Position numbers and translations under genes: made by a program
The notes under the pieces: model-generated
What the model saw: the letters and a program-made list of their open reading frames with translations, nothing else
The model's database searches: none
Told to the model about the DNA's origin: nothing
Source: Devosia equisanguinis
GTDB lineage: Bacteria; Pseudomonadota; Alphaproteobacteria; Rhizobiales; Hyphomicrobiaceae
Assembly (NCBI GenBank): GCA_945862355.1
Contig: CAMAYR010000009.1
Location: 1 to 41,846 of the forward strand
Direction of reading: 5' to 3'
DNA length: 41,846 nucleotides
In this document: piece by piece, positions 8,755-17,461 of the stretch
Numbering within the stretch: position 1 is the first letter of the stretch
Layout: each line of letters begins with the position of its first letter

Positions 8755-8835
8755 GCTGGCCTCGCAATATCGAAGGGGTCGCGCGCAATGTGCATCGGCC
8801 AAAGATAAGGAGCAAGGGCAGCGCCCCGACGCCCC

Positions 8836-10779
8836 TCAGCCCGGCAGCTTCGCGTCTGCGGGCCGCAGCGCACCGGCCTTCTCTGCTTCCTCGAGCGTGC
8901 GGGCGAGCTCCTCGCGCGCCTTCTCCGCCTGTCGCTGGCGGTTCCACAGCGACGCATAGAGCCCGTCCTGGGCGAGCAGATCCGCGTGGCGGCCCTGCTC
9001 GACGAGTTGGCCCTGCTCGAGCACGAGGATGTTGTCGGCGTGCACGATGGTCGAAAGGCGATGCGCGATGACGAGCGTTGTTCGATCCTTGGAGATCCGG
9101 TCGAGCGCGTCCTGGATCTCCTTCTCGGTGTGGCTGTCGAGCGCGCTCGTCGCCTCGTCGAGGATCAGGATCGGTGGCGACTTGAGGATAGTCCGGGCAA
9201 TCGCAACGCGCTGCTTCTCGCCGCCGGAGAGCTTCAATCCCCGCTCACCCACCATCGTCTCGTAGCCTTGCGGCATCTGCCGGATGAAACCGTCGATCTG
9301 GGCGAGCCGAGCAGCCTCCTCCACCTCCGCGAGGCTCGCGTCGGCGCGGCCATACTGGATGTTGTACCGGATGTCGTCGTTGAACAGCACGGTATCCTGC
9401 GGCACGACACCCATCGCCCCGCGCAGCGAAGCCTGCGTCACGTTGCGGATGTCCTGGCCGTCGATCGTCACGCGCCCGCCGGCGATGTCGTAAAATCGCA
9501 TCAGGATGCGCGAGATCGTCGACTTGCCCGCACCCGACGGCCCGACGATGGCGACCATCTTGCCCGCTGGCACCTCGAACGACAGGCCTTTCAGGATCGG
9601 CCTGTCCGGCTCGTAGCTGAAGCTCACCTCCTCGAACCGGATCGTCCCACCGGCCACGCCGAGCGGAACCGCGCCGGGCCGGTCCGCGACCTCCGGGTTC
9701 TGCTCGAGGATGTCCATCATCGTCTCGATGTCGAGCAGGCTCTGCTTGATCTCCCGGTACATCGTGCCCATGAAATTGAGCGGGATGAACAGTTGCAGGA
9801 AGATCAGGTTGACCATTGCGAAATGGCCGACGGTGTTCTTGCCCGCCATCACGTCGAGCGCCGACATGACGAGACAGGCGGTAAGGCCGGCTGTGAAGAT
9901 GATGCCCTGCCCGGTGTTGAGAACCGCCAGCGAGATATAGGTGTTGACGCTCGCCTTCTCGTAGACGGCGAGCGACTTGTCGTAGCGCTCCGCCTCGCGC
10001 TTCTCCGCACCGAAATACTTCACCGTCTCGTAGTTCAACAGGCTGTCGACGGCCTTGGTATTGGCCTCCGTATCGCTCTCGTTCATCGTGCGGCGGATCT
10101 TCATCCGCCACTCGGTCGCCCAGAAGGTGAACCACAGATAGAGCGCGATCATCGTGAGGATGGCGACGATGTAGCGCCAGTCGAACTCGATCGCACAAAC
10201 GGTCAGGACGAGGGCCAGTTCGACGATGGTCGGCAGGAACGTCATCAACGTCATGCGCGTTAGCTGCTCGATGCCGTCGCGGCCCCGCTCCAGCACGCGC
10301 GTCAGCCCGCCCGTCTTGCGCTCCAGGTGGAAGCGCAGCGACAGCCGGTGCATATGCTCGAACGCGCCGAGCGCCATCTTGCGCACGGCATGCATGGCGA
10401 CCTTCGCGAACAGACCCTCGCGAACCTGCATCAAAATAGTCATCACGATGCGGACGAGGCCGTAAAGCAGTGTCGCCGCGAGCGGTGCCGCCAGCACCCA
10501 GAACACCGCTTGCCTGGCGTCTGGCTTGCCGTTCACGACGGCCACGAGTGCATCCGTCGCCCACTTCAAGGTGTAGGGCATCATCACGGTGACGAGCTTG
10601 GCCACCACCATGAGGCCAAGCGACAGCAACACAGTGCGCTGCAGATCAGGCCGCTCATGCGGCCAGACGTAAGGCAGCAGCCCGCGCAACACCCGCAGGC
10701 GCGCGGCATTGGGGCGCAGTCGTTGCCAGAAGCTGGCTCTCCCGCCTGCACCGGGAACAACTTTGGAGGAACGTTGCAT
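8836..10779 (-). CDS. Atm1-type ABC exporter (fused membrane and ATPase domains)
   Basis: This 647-residue protein is an inner-membrane half-transporter expected to work as a homodimer. The N-terminal transmembrane region (about residues 45-340) includes the FGAEKREAERYD cytoplasmic segment and a TMYREIKQSLLD stretch typical of the Atm1/ABCB7/HMT1 family, which exports glutathione- or sulfur-containing compounds and links to Fe-S and heavy-metal balance. The ATPase domain has Walker A GPSGAGKS, Q-loop VPQDTVLFN, signature LSGGEKQR, Walker B LILDEATSALD and H-loop AHRLST. All key residues are intact. It is the most upstream gene of the minus-strand run that continues into the aldehyde dehydrogenase 81 bases later, so co-transcription is possible. 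Substrate is inferred from family only. Confidence 0.9.
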   Translation of the reverse strand: MQRSSKVVPGAGGRASFWQRLRPNAARLRVLRGLLPYVWPHERPDLQRTVLLSLGLMVVAKLVTVMMPYTLKWATDALVAVVNGKPDARQAVFWVLAAPLAATLLYGLVRIVMTILMQVREGLFAKVAMHAVRKMALGAFEHMHRLSLRFHLERKTGGLTRVLERGRDGIEQLTRMTLMTFLPTIVELALVLTVCAIEFDWRYIVAILTMIALYLWFTFWATEWRMKIRRTMNESDTEANTKAVDSLLNYETVKYFGAEKREAERYDKSLAVYEKASVNTYISLAVLNTGQGIIFTAGLTACLVMSALDVMAGKNTVGHFAMVNLIFLQLFIPLNFMGTMYREIKQSLLDIETMMDILEQNPEVADRPGAVPLGVAGGTIRFEEVSFSYEPDRPILKGLSFEVPAGKMVAIVGPSGAGKSTISRILMRFYDIAGGRVTIDGQDIRNVTQASLRGAMGVVPQDTVLFNDDIRYNIQYGRADASLAEVEEAARLAQIDGFIRQMPQGYETMVGERGLKLSGGEKQRVAIARTILKSPPILILDEATSALDSHTEKEIQDALDRISKDRTTLVIAHRLSTIVHADNILVLEQGQLVEQGRHADLLAQDGLYASLWNRQRQAEKAREELARTLEEAEKAGALRPADAKLPG

Positions 10780-10853
10780 GGCCAGGGGTCTTATCGAATG
10801 GACCGGGACTTGTCGACGGCGCTGCCGGACTGTGGAGACGAGCGCAACCCGAC

Positions 10854-10889
10854 AAAAAAACGACGGGCACCGGTCAGTCCCGGTGCCCG
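10854..10889 (-). terminator. Rho-independent terminator after LysM protein gene
   Basis: On the minus strand a perfect 10-bp stem CGGGCACCGG / CCGGTGCCCG with a 6-base loop is followed by TCG and then seven T (plus-strand A-run 10854-10860). It lies 88 bases after the stop of the LysM/coiled-coil gene and before the ABC exporter start, so the two genes are separate transcripts. Confidence 0.88.
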
Positions 10890-10976
10890 CTTCAGCCTCT
10901 CATATCACGACGCTACTCGAACCGCGCCGCCCGAGCCATGGCAGGGCCGTGCGTCGCAGTGGTTCCAGCCCTCAAT

Positions 10977-13382
10977 TCAGCGGCTTACCCGCGGGATAGC
11001 GATACGTTGGCAGGGATAGATCACGTTCGACATGCCGAGCTGGCTCCGGTTGACCTTCCTCAGGAAGCGATAGCGATTGCCATTGCCGTAGTGCATCCGG
11101 GCGATGTGCCACAACGAGTCGCCGCGTTGCACGACGTACCAGCCCCCCTGTTTGACACGCTTTCCGGCAACTTGACGACACACGCCGGGGCATACCCGCT
11201 TGATCGCGACCTTGGCGTGCTTCAGCTTGCCGCCGGCACTCCCCATCTGACGCGAACTGCCGGTCCCGGCCAGGCGCTTGGCCGGCCGAACCGTGCGTTG
11301 GACTCTGGCCCGCGAAGCGACCGCGACGGGGGCCCCAACCTTACTCCCAGCCTTACTCAAAGCAGGCTTGTCCGCGGCAGCTTTCGCCGCGGCAGCCTTG
11401 GCCGCAGCTGCTTTCTCGGCAGCAGCCTTGTCGACTGCGGCTTTGGCCACAGCGGCCTCTGTAGCCCGCTTCGCGTTCTCCGCAGCGCGGCGTTCCTGCT
11501 CGACCTTGGCTTTGGTGATGCGAGCAGCTTCCGCGGCCTGCCGGTCACTCACGGCCTTGGCCGCATCGGCCACTCGCCTGGCCTCCGTTTGCGCCTTGGC
11601 CGCAGCGACTTGCCGCGCCTTCTCCGCACGAGCAGCAGCCGCAGCAGCAACCGCCACCGCAGCTGAGGCAGCCTTGGCGTCGGCCTCGGCCTTCTGCTTG
11701 GCCTCCGCTTCCACCTTTGCCTTCGCCACAGCCGCTGCAGCGACGCGTCGCGCTTCCAGCTCTGCCCGGGATTTCGCCTCGGCGTCGGCCTTCGCCTTCT
11801 CGTCGTCTTCAGCCTTGGCACGTGCCGCCGCCGCCACACGGCGCGCCTCATTCTCGGCGCGGGCTTTCGCCTCGGCCTCAGCCTTGGACTTTGCCGCGGC
11901 CGCAGCTGCGACCGCAGCAAGGCGGCGAGCCTCCTGCTCGGCGCGCACTTTGGCATCGGCTTCTGCGCGCGCCTTGGCATCGGCCTCTGCTCTGGCTCTC
12001 GCCACCGCGTCGGCCTTGGCCTTGGCGGCAGCAGCTGCAGCGACGCGACGAGCATCCTCGTCGGCCTTGGCTCGCGCAGCCTCGCCATCCGCCTTGGCCT
12101 TGGCAGCAACAGCAGCCGCGGCGATGCGACGGGCCTCCTCGTCGGCCTTGGCCTTCTGCTCGGCGAGACGCTTGGCCTCCGCCTCCCGGCGCTGCTGCTC
12201 GGCAAGACGTGCCGCCTCCTCGACTGCTCTCGGCTGGGCGACCGGTGCTGTTGGCGCCATCACCGCCACCGTCGATATCCCTGCTGGCACCGACTTCGGC
12301 GACGGCATCGCAGACTCGCTCGGATTGGGATCCGACAACCGCCTTACGACCACGGCCTGGTACTGCCTCTTCGCTCTGTCGAGCCAATCCGTCACGGCTT
12401 CTTGCGCCTGCTCGAAGTAATCCTTTTCCGCAGTAGCGGGAGCCGCCGCATTCGCGCCCCCCGCATTCGTAGTAGATGCCAACGGCAATTGCCCCACGCG
12501 CTGCGAGAGCGGCGATGGCGCCTTTGGCGTAGACGTCGCAGGCGGTGTCGTGGTCGACTGCGCAGCCGCCGTGCGCGTCGGCGTTGCCGCTGGAGCGGCT
12601 GCCGCAAGACTGGCTGCCGGCTCGCCCGCCGACAGCTGTTTGACGATCACGCCTTGATACTGGCGATTGGCACGCTCGAGCCACTCCCAAACGGGATTGA
12701 GAAAATCGTCCTCGCCCCGCCCACCTGGCGCACGGGCGGCCGACCGCTCGCCAGCTCCGACCTGAGCCACCCTCGTCTCGGGAGTTCTCACTTCGGCAAT
12801 TCTCGGTTGAGGTCCGGCGGCCGCACCTGACACCGTTGGCGCGTGCTTGGTATCCGCTTGGGCGACACGAGTCTCCGCTTGCTTTGCGGGCCCCTTGCTC
12901 ATGATTTCGTCGAAACGCTTCGTTGCCGCTTCGGCAAGCGTACCCGCCCGAATCAGTTGCTCTTCTGCGTTTCCACCAGCAATTCTGGACAGTGCCGCAC
13001 GCGCGGGCCCTCCATCAGCCGGCAGCGCCACGCGCACATCATCGCCCGAGACATCCCGGTCGACACCGACCGTGCGTGACGTCACGCTGATCCGGTAATC
13101 GCCGGCCTCCAGCGGACGGGAGGTCTCGACCCGCCACAGGCCATTGTCTCCTGCCACACCATGTCCGAACAGCCGACCGTTCGCGCGAAGTACGACATGG
13201 GCACCGGGCGCGCTCTTGCCCTCCACCAGTCCGACCTGACCCGCACCGATCGCAATCCGCTCGATGACGGGTGCAGCGGTGCCCGTTGCCCTGGCAGGTC
13301 CAAACGGGGACACGACGATTCCGGCCGCAGCCACGGAAAGTCCCACCGCAACGGCTGCGATGGCGATACGCGAGCACATCAT
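10977..13382 (-). CDS. Exported LysM protein with long Ala/Lys-rich coiled coil
   Basis: The frame is 836 codons, but GGAGG ten bases before the ATG at 13382 and a signal-like MMCSRIAIAAVAVGLSVAAAG point to an 801-residue secreted protein. After the signal comes an Ig-like region (about residues 35-120), then two copies of a helical WLERANRQYQGVIVKQL / WLDRAKRQYQAVVVRRL motif near residues 222-250 and 318-349. A TolA-like region of about 300 residues (388-685) follows, built from imperfect EARRVAAAA-AKAKAEAEAK units, and a C-terminal LysM domain (GWYVVQRGDSLWHIARMHYG) ends in IYPCQRIAIPR. LysM binds peptidoglycan, so the protein probably spans the periplasm as an envelope tether. The gene is monocistronic, ended by its own terminator. 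Exact role unknown. Confidence 0.85.
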   Translation of the reverse strand: MMCSRIAIAAVAVGLSVAAAGIVVSPFGPARATGTAAPVIERIAIGAGQVGLVEGKSAPGAHVVLRANGRLFGHGVAGDNGLWRVETSRPLEAGDYRISVTSRTVGVDRDVSGDDVRVALPADGGPARAALSRIAGGNAEEQLIRAGTLAEAATKRFDEIMSKGPAKQAETRVAQADTKHAPTVSGAAAGPQPRIAEVRTPETRVAQVGAGERSAARAPGGRGEDDFLNPVWEWLERANRQYQGVIVKQLSAGEPAASLAAAAPAATPTRTAAAQSTTTPPATSTPKAPSPLSQRVGQLPLASTTNAGGANAAAPATAEKDYFEQAQEAVTDWLDRAKRQYQAVVVRRLSDPNPSESAMPSPKSVPAGISTVAVMAPTAPVAQPRAVEEAARLAEQQRREAEAKRLAEQKAKADEEARRIAAAAVAAKAKADGEAARAKADEDARRVAAAAAAKAKADAVARARAEADAKARAEADAKVRAEQEARRLAAVAAAAAAKSKAEAEAKARAENEARRVAAAARAKAEDDEKAKADAEAKSRAELEARRVAAAAVAKAKVEAEAKQKAEADAKAASAAVAVAAAAAARAEKARQVAAAKAQTEARRVADAAKAVSDRQAAEAARITKAKVEQERRAAENAKRATEAAVAKAAVDKAAAEKAAAAKAAAAKAAADKPALSKAGSKVGAPVAVASRARVQRTVRPAKRLAGTGSSRQMGSAGGKLKHAKVAIKRVCPGVCRQVAGKRVKQGGWYVVQRGDSLWHIARMHYGNGNRYRFLRKVNRSQLGMSNVIYPCQRIAIPRVSR

Positions 13383-13850
13383 GTTCTTTTCATCCTCCAC
13401 GCCGCGGCAGCCCCCAAGACCCGAGGCGACCCACCCGGCTCCACCCTTCGGCGGCCGGCGCAACTCTACCGTCCCGGATCGAAACAATACCTGCTCTGCC
13501 CGCGCCCCGCCAGCATTCGTCTATGTTTCCTTAACTCCGAGCAGCAGTAACGATCCGTAAGCGAACGTTATCCACCGGTGGACGAGCCGAATGCTCCCGC
13601 CAGATCGCCCTTGCGCAGCGCTCCAGCCGGACCGGACAGCCCCGCCGCCCACCAGCCCACCCCGGCTGCCCCCGGGTTGCAGCCACCTCCGCACCCGCGC
13701 CGCCGCCGCAATTTCGACCGCGTTAGGGCTCAGTGCTGACGCCACTTTCCACGAAGCAGAAGACTTGTGCTTGCCTCGCCGAAATGCAAGGTCGAGCGTC
13801 GAACGAGTAACTTGAACATCGAGCCGACAGACGGACGCGAAGACCCAACT
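13383..13850 (+). other. 467-base intergenic region between divergent genes
   Basis: This gap separates the LysM gene (minus) from the LOG-family gene (plus) and must hold both promoters, but I cannot assign -35/-10 elements with confidence. Short ORFs listed here in several frames have no recognisable protein features. One DnaA-box-like nonamer (TTATCCACC, one mismatch to TTATCCACA) occurs at 13568-13576, inside a CCACCGGTGG palindrome. An in-frame ATG at 13767 could extend the LOG gene. Confidence 0.5.
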
Positions 13851-14501
13851 ATGACAAAGCGCAAGACCGCCGACAAATCCATCACTCCACCACGCCATAT
13901 TGCTACCGACCGGCTCAAAAGCATCTGCGTATATTGCGGCTCGGGCAACGGATCGAGCCCCGCTTACGCGACTGCGGCCAGAACACTCGGAAAAGCAATG
14001 GCCAAATCAGGCGTCGAGCTCGTCTACGGTGGGGGCAGCCTCGGCTTGATGGGCGAGGTCGCGACCTCTGTACTGAAGAACGGCGGCCGGGTCACCGGCA
14101 TCATCCCGACCTTCCTGATGAATCGCGAGCGCATGCTCTCCAGCGTCCAGGAAATGGTGATGACGGAGGACATGCATCAGCGCAAGATGGAGATGTTCAA
14201 GCGCTCGGACGCCTTCGTCGCCCTGCCGGGCGGTATCGGTACACTGGAGGAACTCGTCGAGCAGCTCACCTGGTCGCAGCTCGGCCGCCACCAGAAACCC
14301 ATTATCGTCGCCAACATTGAGGGGTTCTGGACACCTTTCCTCTCGCTGTTGCGACACATGGGCAAGGAGAGCTTCATCCGGCCGGGCCTGGAGATCACCT
14401 ATCATGTCGTCGACCGCGCCCAGGACATCCTGCCGACCGCGCTCGACGCCATGAAGGCAACCGACGAAAAGCGCGAGGCGGAGATAGCCGAGCACTTCTG
14501 A
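13851..14501 (+). CDS. LOG-family phosphoribohydrolase (TIGR00730)
   Basis: The 216-residue protein has the Rossmann-like LOG fold with ICVYCGSG near the N-terminus, YGGGSLGLMG and the signature PGGIGTLEE. Members hydrolyse cytokinin riboside 5'-monophosphate or purine nucleoside 5'-monophosphates to the free base plus ribose phosphate, and in bacteria many act as nucleotide 5'-monophosphate nucleosidases. They were often misnamed lysine decarboxylase. The conserved RKMEMFKRSDAFVALPGG block lines up with the active site. The frame is open from 13767; I chose 13851 because the upstream 28 residues look unstructured and unlike the family, although the ribosome site is weak. The M48 protease gene follows on the same strand. 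Confidence 0.87.
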   Translation: MTKRKTADKSITPPRHIATDRLKSICVYCGSGNGSSPAYATAARTLGKAMAKSGVELVYGGGSLGLMGEVATSVLKNGGRVTGIIPTFLMNRERMLSSVQEMVMTEDMHQRKMEMFKRSDAFVALPGGIGTLEELVEQLTWSQLGRHQKPIIVANIEGFWTPFLSLLRHMGKESFIRPGLEITYHVVDRAQDILPTALDAMKATDEKREAEIAEHF

Positions 14502-14740
14502 CCGGGCACGCCGGCCTGTCTGCAAGCGCCGAACGCTTACCGAGTGGGGGAACGCATGGCGCGGATTGCGAGGGTGCCAGCCGACCGGTACAATGCCGGC
14601 CTGATCCTTATAATGGCGCCGCACGCCTCGCAACTCGCTGAAGATGTCGAGGCGATGGCTCCGCTCGGCGGATCGAATATTTCGCTCGCCGATGTGACGC
14701 GCCACGCATTGCCCGTTTGGCAACGCCCGGGAGATCGACG

Positions 14741-15715
14741 TTGAACTCGTTTCTCGATCCGCAGGCGCTGAGCGCACACAAAAAGCAGAACGCATTGCAT
14801 ACCGGCCTGCTGTTCGCCGGATTGGCGGTGCTGGTGGCCGCATCATCCTGGCTGGTGTTCGGACTTTCGGGGCTCGCCTGGTCGGCCGTGCTGCTCGGGC
14901 TGCTACTGCTGACGATGCCGAGCATGCCACCCGAGTTACTTATGCGGATGTACCGCGCGCGGCTCGTCGCCCCACTACCCGACGATCAGCTGAGCGAGCT
15001 GTTGGACAGCCTCACCGAGCGTGCCCAATTGCCCCGCCGCCCCGCGCTCTACGTCGTGCCCAGCATGGCGCTCAACGCCTTCGCGGCCGGCAAGCCGGAC
15101 AACGCCGCGATCGCCCTCACCGAAGGCTTGCTGCGCCGCCTTACTCTGCGCGAAATCGCCGGCGTCATGGCACACGAGCTCTCCCACATCCGCAACAACG
15201 ACTTGTGGGTGATGGGTGTCGCTGACGCGCTGACGCGGATGACACAGGTGATGTCTTTCCTCGCCGTTTTTCTGGCGATGCTGAACCTCCTGGCGGCAAT
15301 CCAGGGCGAGCAGTACGTCGCGTGGGCGGCCGTGTTCTTCCTCTACCTCTCGCCTCTTCTTTCCAACATTCTCCAACTCGGTCTCTCCCGGACCAGGGAA
15401 TACGACGCCGACCTCGAGGCCGCACAGATGACGGGCGATCCCCTGGGGCTTGCCGCCGCGTTGCGTCGCCTGGAGAACCACACCGGCCGCATCTGGGAGG
15501 ATGTGATGCTCCCCGCGCCCGGACGACGGGTCGCTTACCCATCGATCCTGCGCTCCCACCCGCCAACCGAGAAGCGCATCGAACGTCTCGTCGCGCTCAC
15601 GGCAGAACCCTCCCTGCCGCCGCTGGTGTTTTCCGACCGCCCGCTGATCTCGCTCGTCGGCTTCGGCCCGGTAGGCATGCGGCCGCGCATCCGCTTCCCC
15701 GGCGTCTATTTCTGA
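14741..15715 (+). CDS. M48-family membrane zinc metalloprotease (HtpX-like)
   Basis: The protein (about 324 residues) has two N-terminal membrane segments (roughly residues 22-58), then a cytoplasmic protease domain with the HELSH zinc motif (H145, E146, H149), the third zinc ligand E220 in TREYDAD, and two more membrane segments between them. This layout matches HtpX-type proteases that degrade misfolded membrane proteins. The C-terminal SHPPTEKRIERL segment is typical of the family. The ORF track starts at a TTG at 14717; I prefer the TTG at 14741, which has GGGAG about eight bases upstream. No ATG exists near the family N-terminus, so a TTG start is likely either way. Confidence 0.85.
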   Translation: MNSFLDPQALSAHKKQNALHTGLLFAGLAVLVAASSWLVFGLSGLAWSAVLLGLLLLTMPSMPPELLMRMYRARLVAPLPDDQLSELLDSLTERAQLPRRPALYVVPSMALNAFAAGKPDNAAIALTEGLLRRLTLREIAGVMAHELSHIRNNDLWVMGVADALTRMTQVMSFLAVFLAMLNLLAAIQGEQYVAWAAVFFLYLSPLLSNILQLGLSRTREYDADLEAAQMTGDPLGLAAALRRLENHTGRIWEDVMLPAPGRRVAYPSILRSHPPTEKRIERLVALTAEPSLPPLVFSDRPLISLVGFGPVGMRPRIRFPGVYF

Positions 15716-15848
15716 CGCGCACGCGTTCATGACCAGTTCAGGGCGGCTTTGCGATACGTCACGCTGCGTCCGTGGGTCACTTCGACGAGATGCGCCGCCG
15801 CCCGCATCCCCGTGAGCGCGGTGCCCGAACCCACAAGCGAGGGCAGCC

Positions 15849-16967
15849 ATGTTGGCAACCATGTCGAATACTCGACCGACTTCAGGATTGATGCGGATCA
15901 TCTTGGCCGGGCTGCTCGGCCTCATGACGATGCTGACGCCACATCTGGCTGCCCCGGCCGCCGCCCAGGGCTATGATCGAGATCCCGCCTATGCCGAGTT
16001 CTACGAGACGCTCGACCAGCACGGCGAATGGGTCGTCCACCCCCGTTACGGCCAGACCTGGGTCCCTTATGCGAACGAAGACCGCGCCTGGCGACCATAT
16101 TCCCGCGGACAATGGGCATACACCGAGCAGCACGGCTGGCTCTGGGATACCGAGGAGGAGTTCGGCTGGGTCGTCTACCATTACGGCCGCTGGCTTATGG
16201 ACGATCGCCACGGCTGGATGTGGGTGCCGGGAACCGAGTGGGGGCCCGCCTGGGTTGCCTGGCGCGAAGGCGACGACGTCATAGGATGGGCGCCGCTGCC
16301 GCCGGAAGCCGACTTCGACAATTCCGGCGAGTTGGTCTTCGATGCCTACGCCTCCTCGCGCTACGCGCCGATGTGGATGTTCGTGGCCCCCGCGATGCTG
16401 ACGATGCCGGCGATCTATCGCCATTTCTATCCGCGCAATAGAGCCAGTTTCTACTTCGGCCGCTCCCGCTCCGCGACCTTTTACGGGTTCCGGGATCGCC
16501 GCGTGTTCAATCGCGGCATCGACCGCCGCTTCATCGAGCAGCGCGCCCGCAGGCCCGTACCGATCATCCGGATCCAACCCGTTGAGCGGCCACGCGACAT
16601 CGATCGCCGCCGTCCTCGCGACGACCGTCGCCAGATCGGCATCTACCGGCCCAACCTGCCGCCTCCGGGTGCACGCCCACCTGTCGGCCGGGGTGATCGC
16701 GATCGGCGCCCGCCGTTCGATGGCCGCGGCCCCCGCCCTGGTGCGGGCCCAGGCCCCGGCTTGATCCCACGCCCCGGCACACCGCCGCCGAGCCCCGGCG
16801 TCGGATTGCCGCCCGGGTCGCCAACCCCCGGGCATCGATCGACCGAACATCCAGCCAGGCTTCGGCAGGCCCAACCCAGGCCGGCCCGAACTTGGAAGGC
16901 CCGAACTTGGAAGGCCAGAGTTCGGAAGGCCCGGCGAAAATCGCACGCCCCCACGCTTCGATGGTAG
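15849..16967 (+). CDS. DUF6600-like exported protein, frame broken by one base
   Basis: A signal peptide (MRIILAGLLGLMTM...AAAQG, from about residue 15) leads into aromatic-rich repeats such as HGEWVVHPRYGQTWVPY, YHYGRWLMDDRHGWMWVPG and WGPAWVAWR, which identify the DUF6600 family of exported proteins of unknown role. AGGG lies just before the ATG. The C-terminal half is Arg/Pro-rich. From about residue 325 the frame switches to an unnatural RTWKARTWKAR sequence, while the +1 frame reads GIDRPNIQPGFGRPN and then GRPELG repeats and continues to 17409. One extra base, probably in the CCCCC run at 16825-16829, explains this. Repaired, the protein would be about 519 residues. It could be a sequencing indel or a real frameshift. 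Confidence 0.8.
   Translation: MLATMSNTRPTSGLMRIILAGLLGLMTMLTPHLAAPAAAQGYDRDPAYAEFYETLDQHGEWVVHPRYGQTWVPYANEDRAWRPYSRGQWAYTEQHGWLWDTEEEFGWVVYHYGRWLMDDRHGWMWVPGTEWGPAWVAWREGDDVIGWAPLPPEADFDNSGELVFDAYASSRYAPMWMFVAPAMLTMPAIYRHFYPRNRASFYFGRSRSATFYGFRDRRVFNRGIDRRFIEQRARRPVPIIRIQPVERPRDIDRRRPRDDRRQIGIYRPNLPPPGARPPVGRGDRDRRPPFDGRGPRPGAGPGPGLIPRPGTPPPSPGVGLPPGSPTPGHRSTEHPARLRQAQPRPARTWKARTWKARVRKARRKSHAPTLRW
16883..16927 (+). repeat. Three 15-bp tandem units in the DUF6600-like gene
   Basis: GGCCCGAACTTGGAA occurs twice in tandem and a third diverged copy GGCCAGAGTTCGGAA follows. In the +1 frame they encode GRPEL, GRPEL and GRPEF, which supports that frame as the true one here. Confidence 0.8.
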
Positions 16968-17220
16968 CGTAAGGCCGCCTGCACCCATAGCAGCGCCGCC
17001 GCCCGCCAATCCGCCGCCGCCACCGCCGCGCACTGGGGGACCGCGGATCGAGGCCCCGCCCGTCCGGCAACCTGGAAACGCCCCGTCCGGACCGGGCCGG
17101 TTCGAGGAGCGCCGCCGCTTGGATGGCGGCGCAAGACCTCCCATCCCCGGCGTGGCCCCGTCTGTCCCGCCCCCGCGGCCACAAGTGCAGGTCCCGCCGC
17201 CGCGACCGCAGATCCAGGCC

Positions 17221-17322
17221 CCGCCGCCACCGCCGCGGGCAGCCCCACAACCTCAGCCCCAGCGCCAGCCGCCGCCGCCGCCACCGCCGCGAGCAGCCCC
17301 ACAACCCCAGCCCCAACGGCAG
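17221..17322 (+). repeat. Two 54-bp tandem repeats encoding a Pro/Gln tail
   Basis: Units of 48 conserved bases start at 17221 and 17275 (period 54) and differ at only a few positions. They encode PPPPPRAAPQPQPQRQ in the same frame as the reconstructed protein end. Such proline-rich repeats are prone to length change. Confidence 0.8.
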
Positions 17323-17461
17323 CCGCCGCCGGCGGCGCCGCCGCAGAAGCGTCCGCCGCAGGCGGGATCAGCCGACGACGCTCGACCTCGCGGTAACCCA
17401 CGCCAGTAGACCTATGCTGGCGTGCATGAAGGCTGGCTCCTCGACGTGGTAAGCTCTCTCC

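Larger units (their letters stand above)
16831..17409 (+). pseudogene. Shifted-frame C-terminal part of the DUF6600-like gene
   Basis: This is the continuation of the preceding gene in the +1 frame, not an independent gene. It starts where GIDRPN picks up from PTPG and encodes three GRPEL/GRPEF units, then a proline-rich tail with two copies of an 18-residue PPPPRAAPQPQPQRQPPP unit, ending at TAG 17409. The ORF track shows only the last part from an internal ATG at 17119, which has no good ribosome site. MeaB starts 52 bases later. If the indel is an assembly error, this and the previous entry are one coding sequence. Confidence 0.7.

Noticed and set aside
8986-10263. 425-residue plus-strand ORF
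   Set aside because: Antisense to the ABC exporter; Arg/His/Asp-rich, no fold features.
11278-12420. 380-residue Ala/Ser-rich plus-strand ORF
   Set aside because: Mirror of the repetitive coiled-coil region of the LysM protein.
13568-13576. DnaA-box-like TTATCCACC
   Set aside because: A single imperfect box with no cluster or AT-rich stretch and 9 kb from the skew switch; not evidence of an origin.
13521-13898. 125-residue minus-strand ORF in the LysM/LOG gap
   Set aside because: No motif, overlaps the start of the LOG gene and has no homolog-like features.
14544-14744. 66-codon plus-strand ORF ending on the TTG start of the M48 gene
   Set aside because: TTGA overlap looked like coupling, but the peptide has no recognisable features and overlaps equally long antisense ORFs; evidence too weak.
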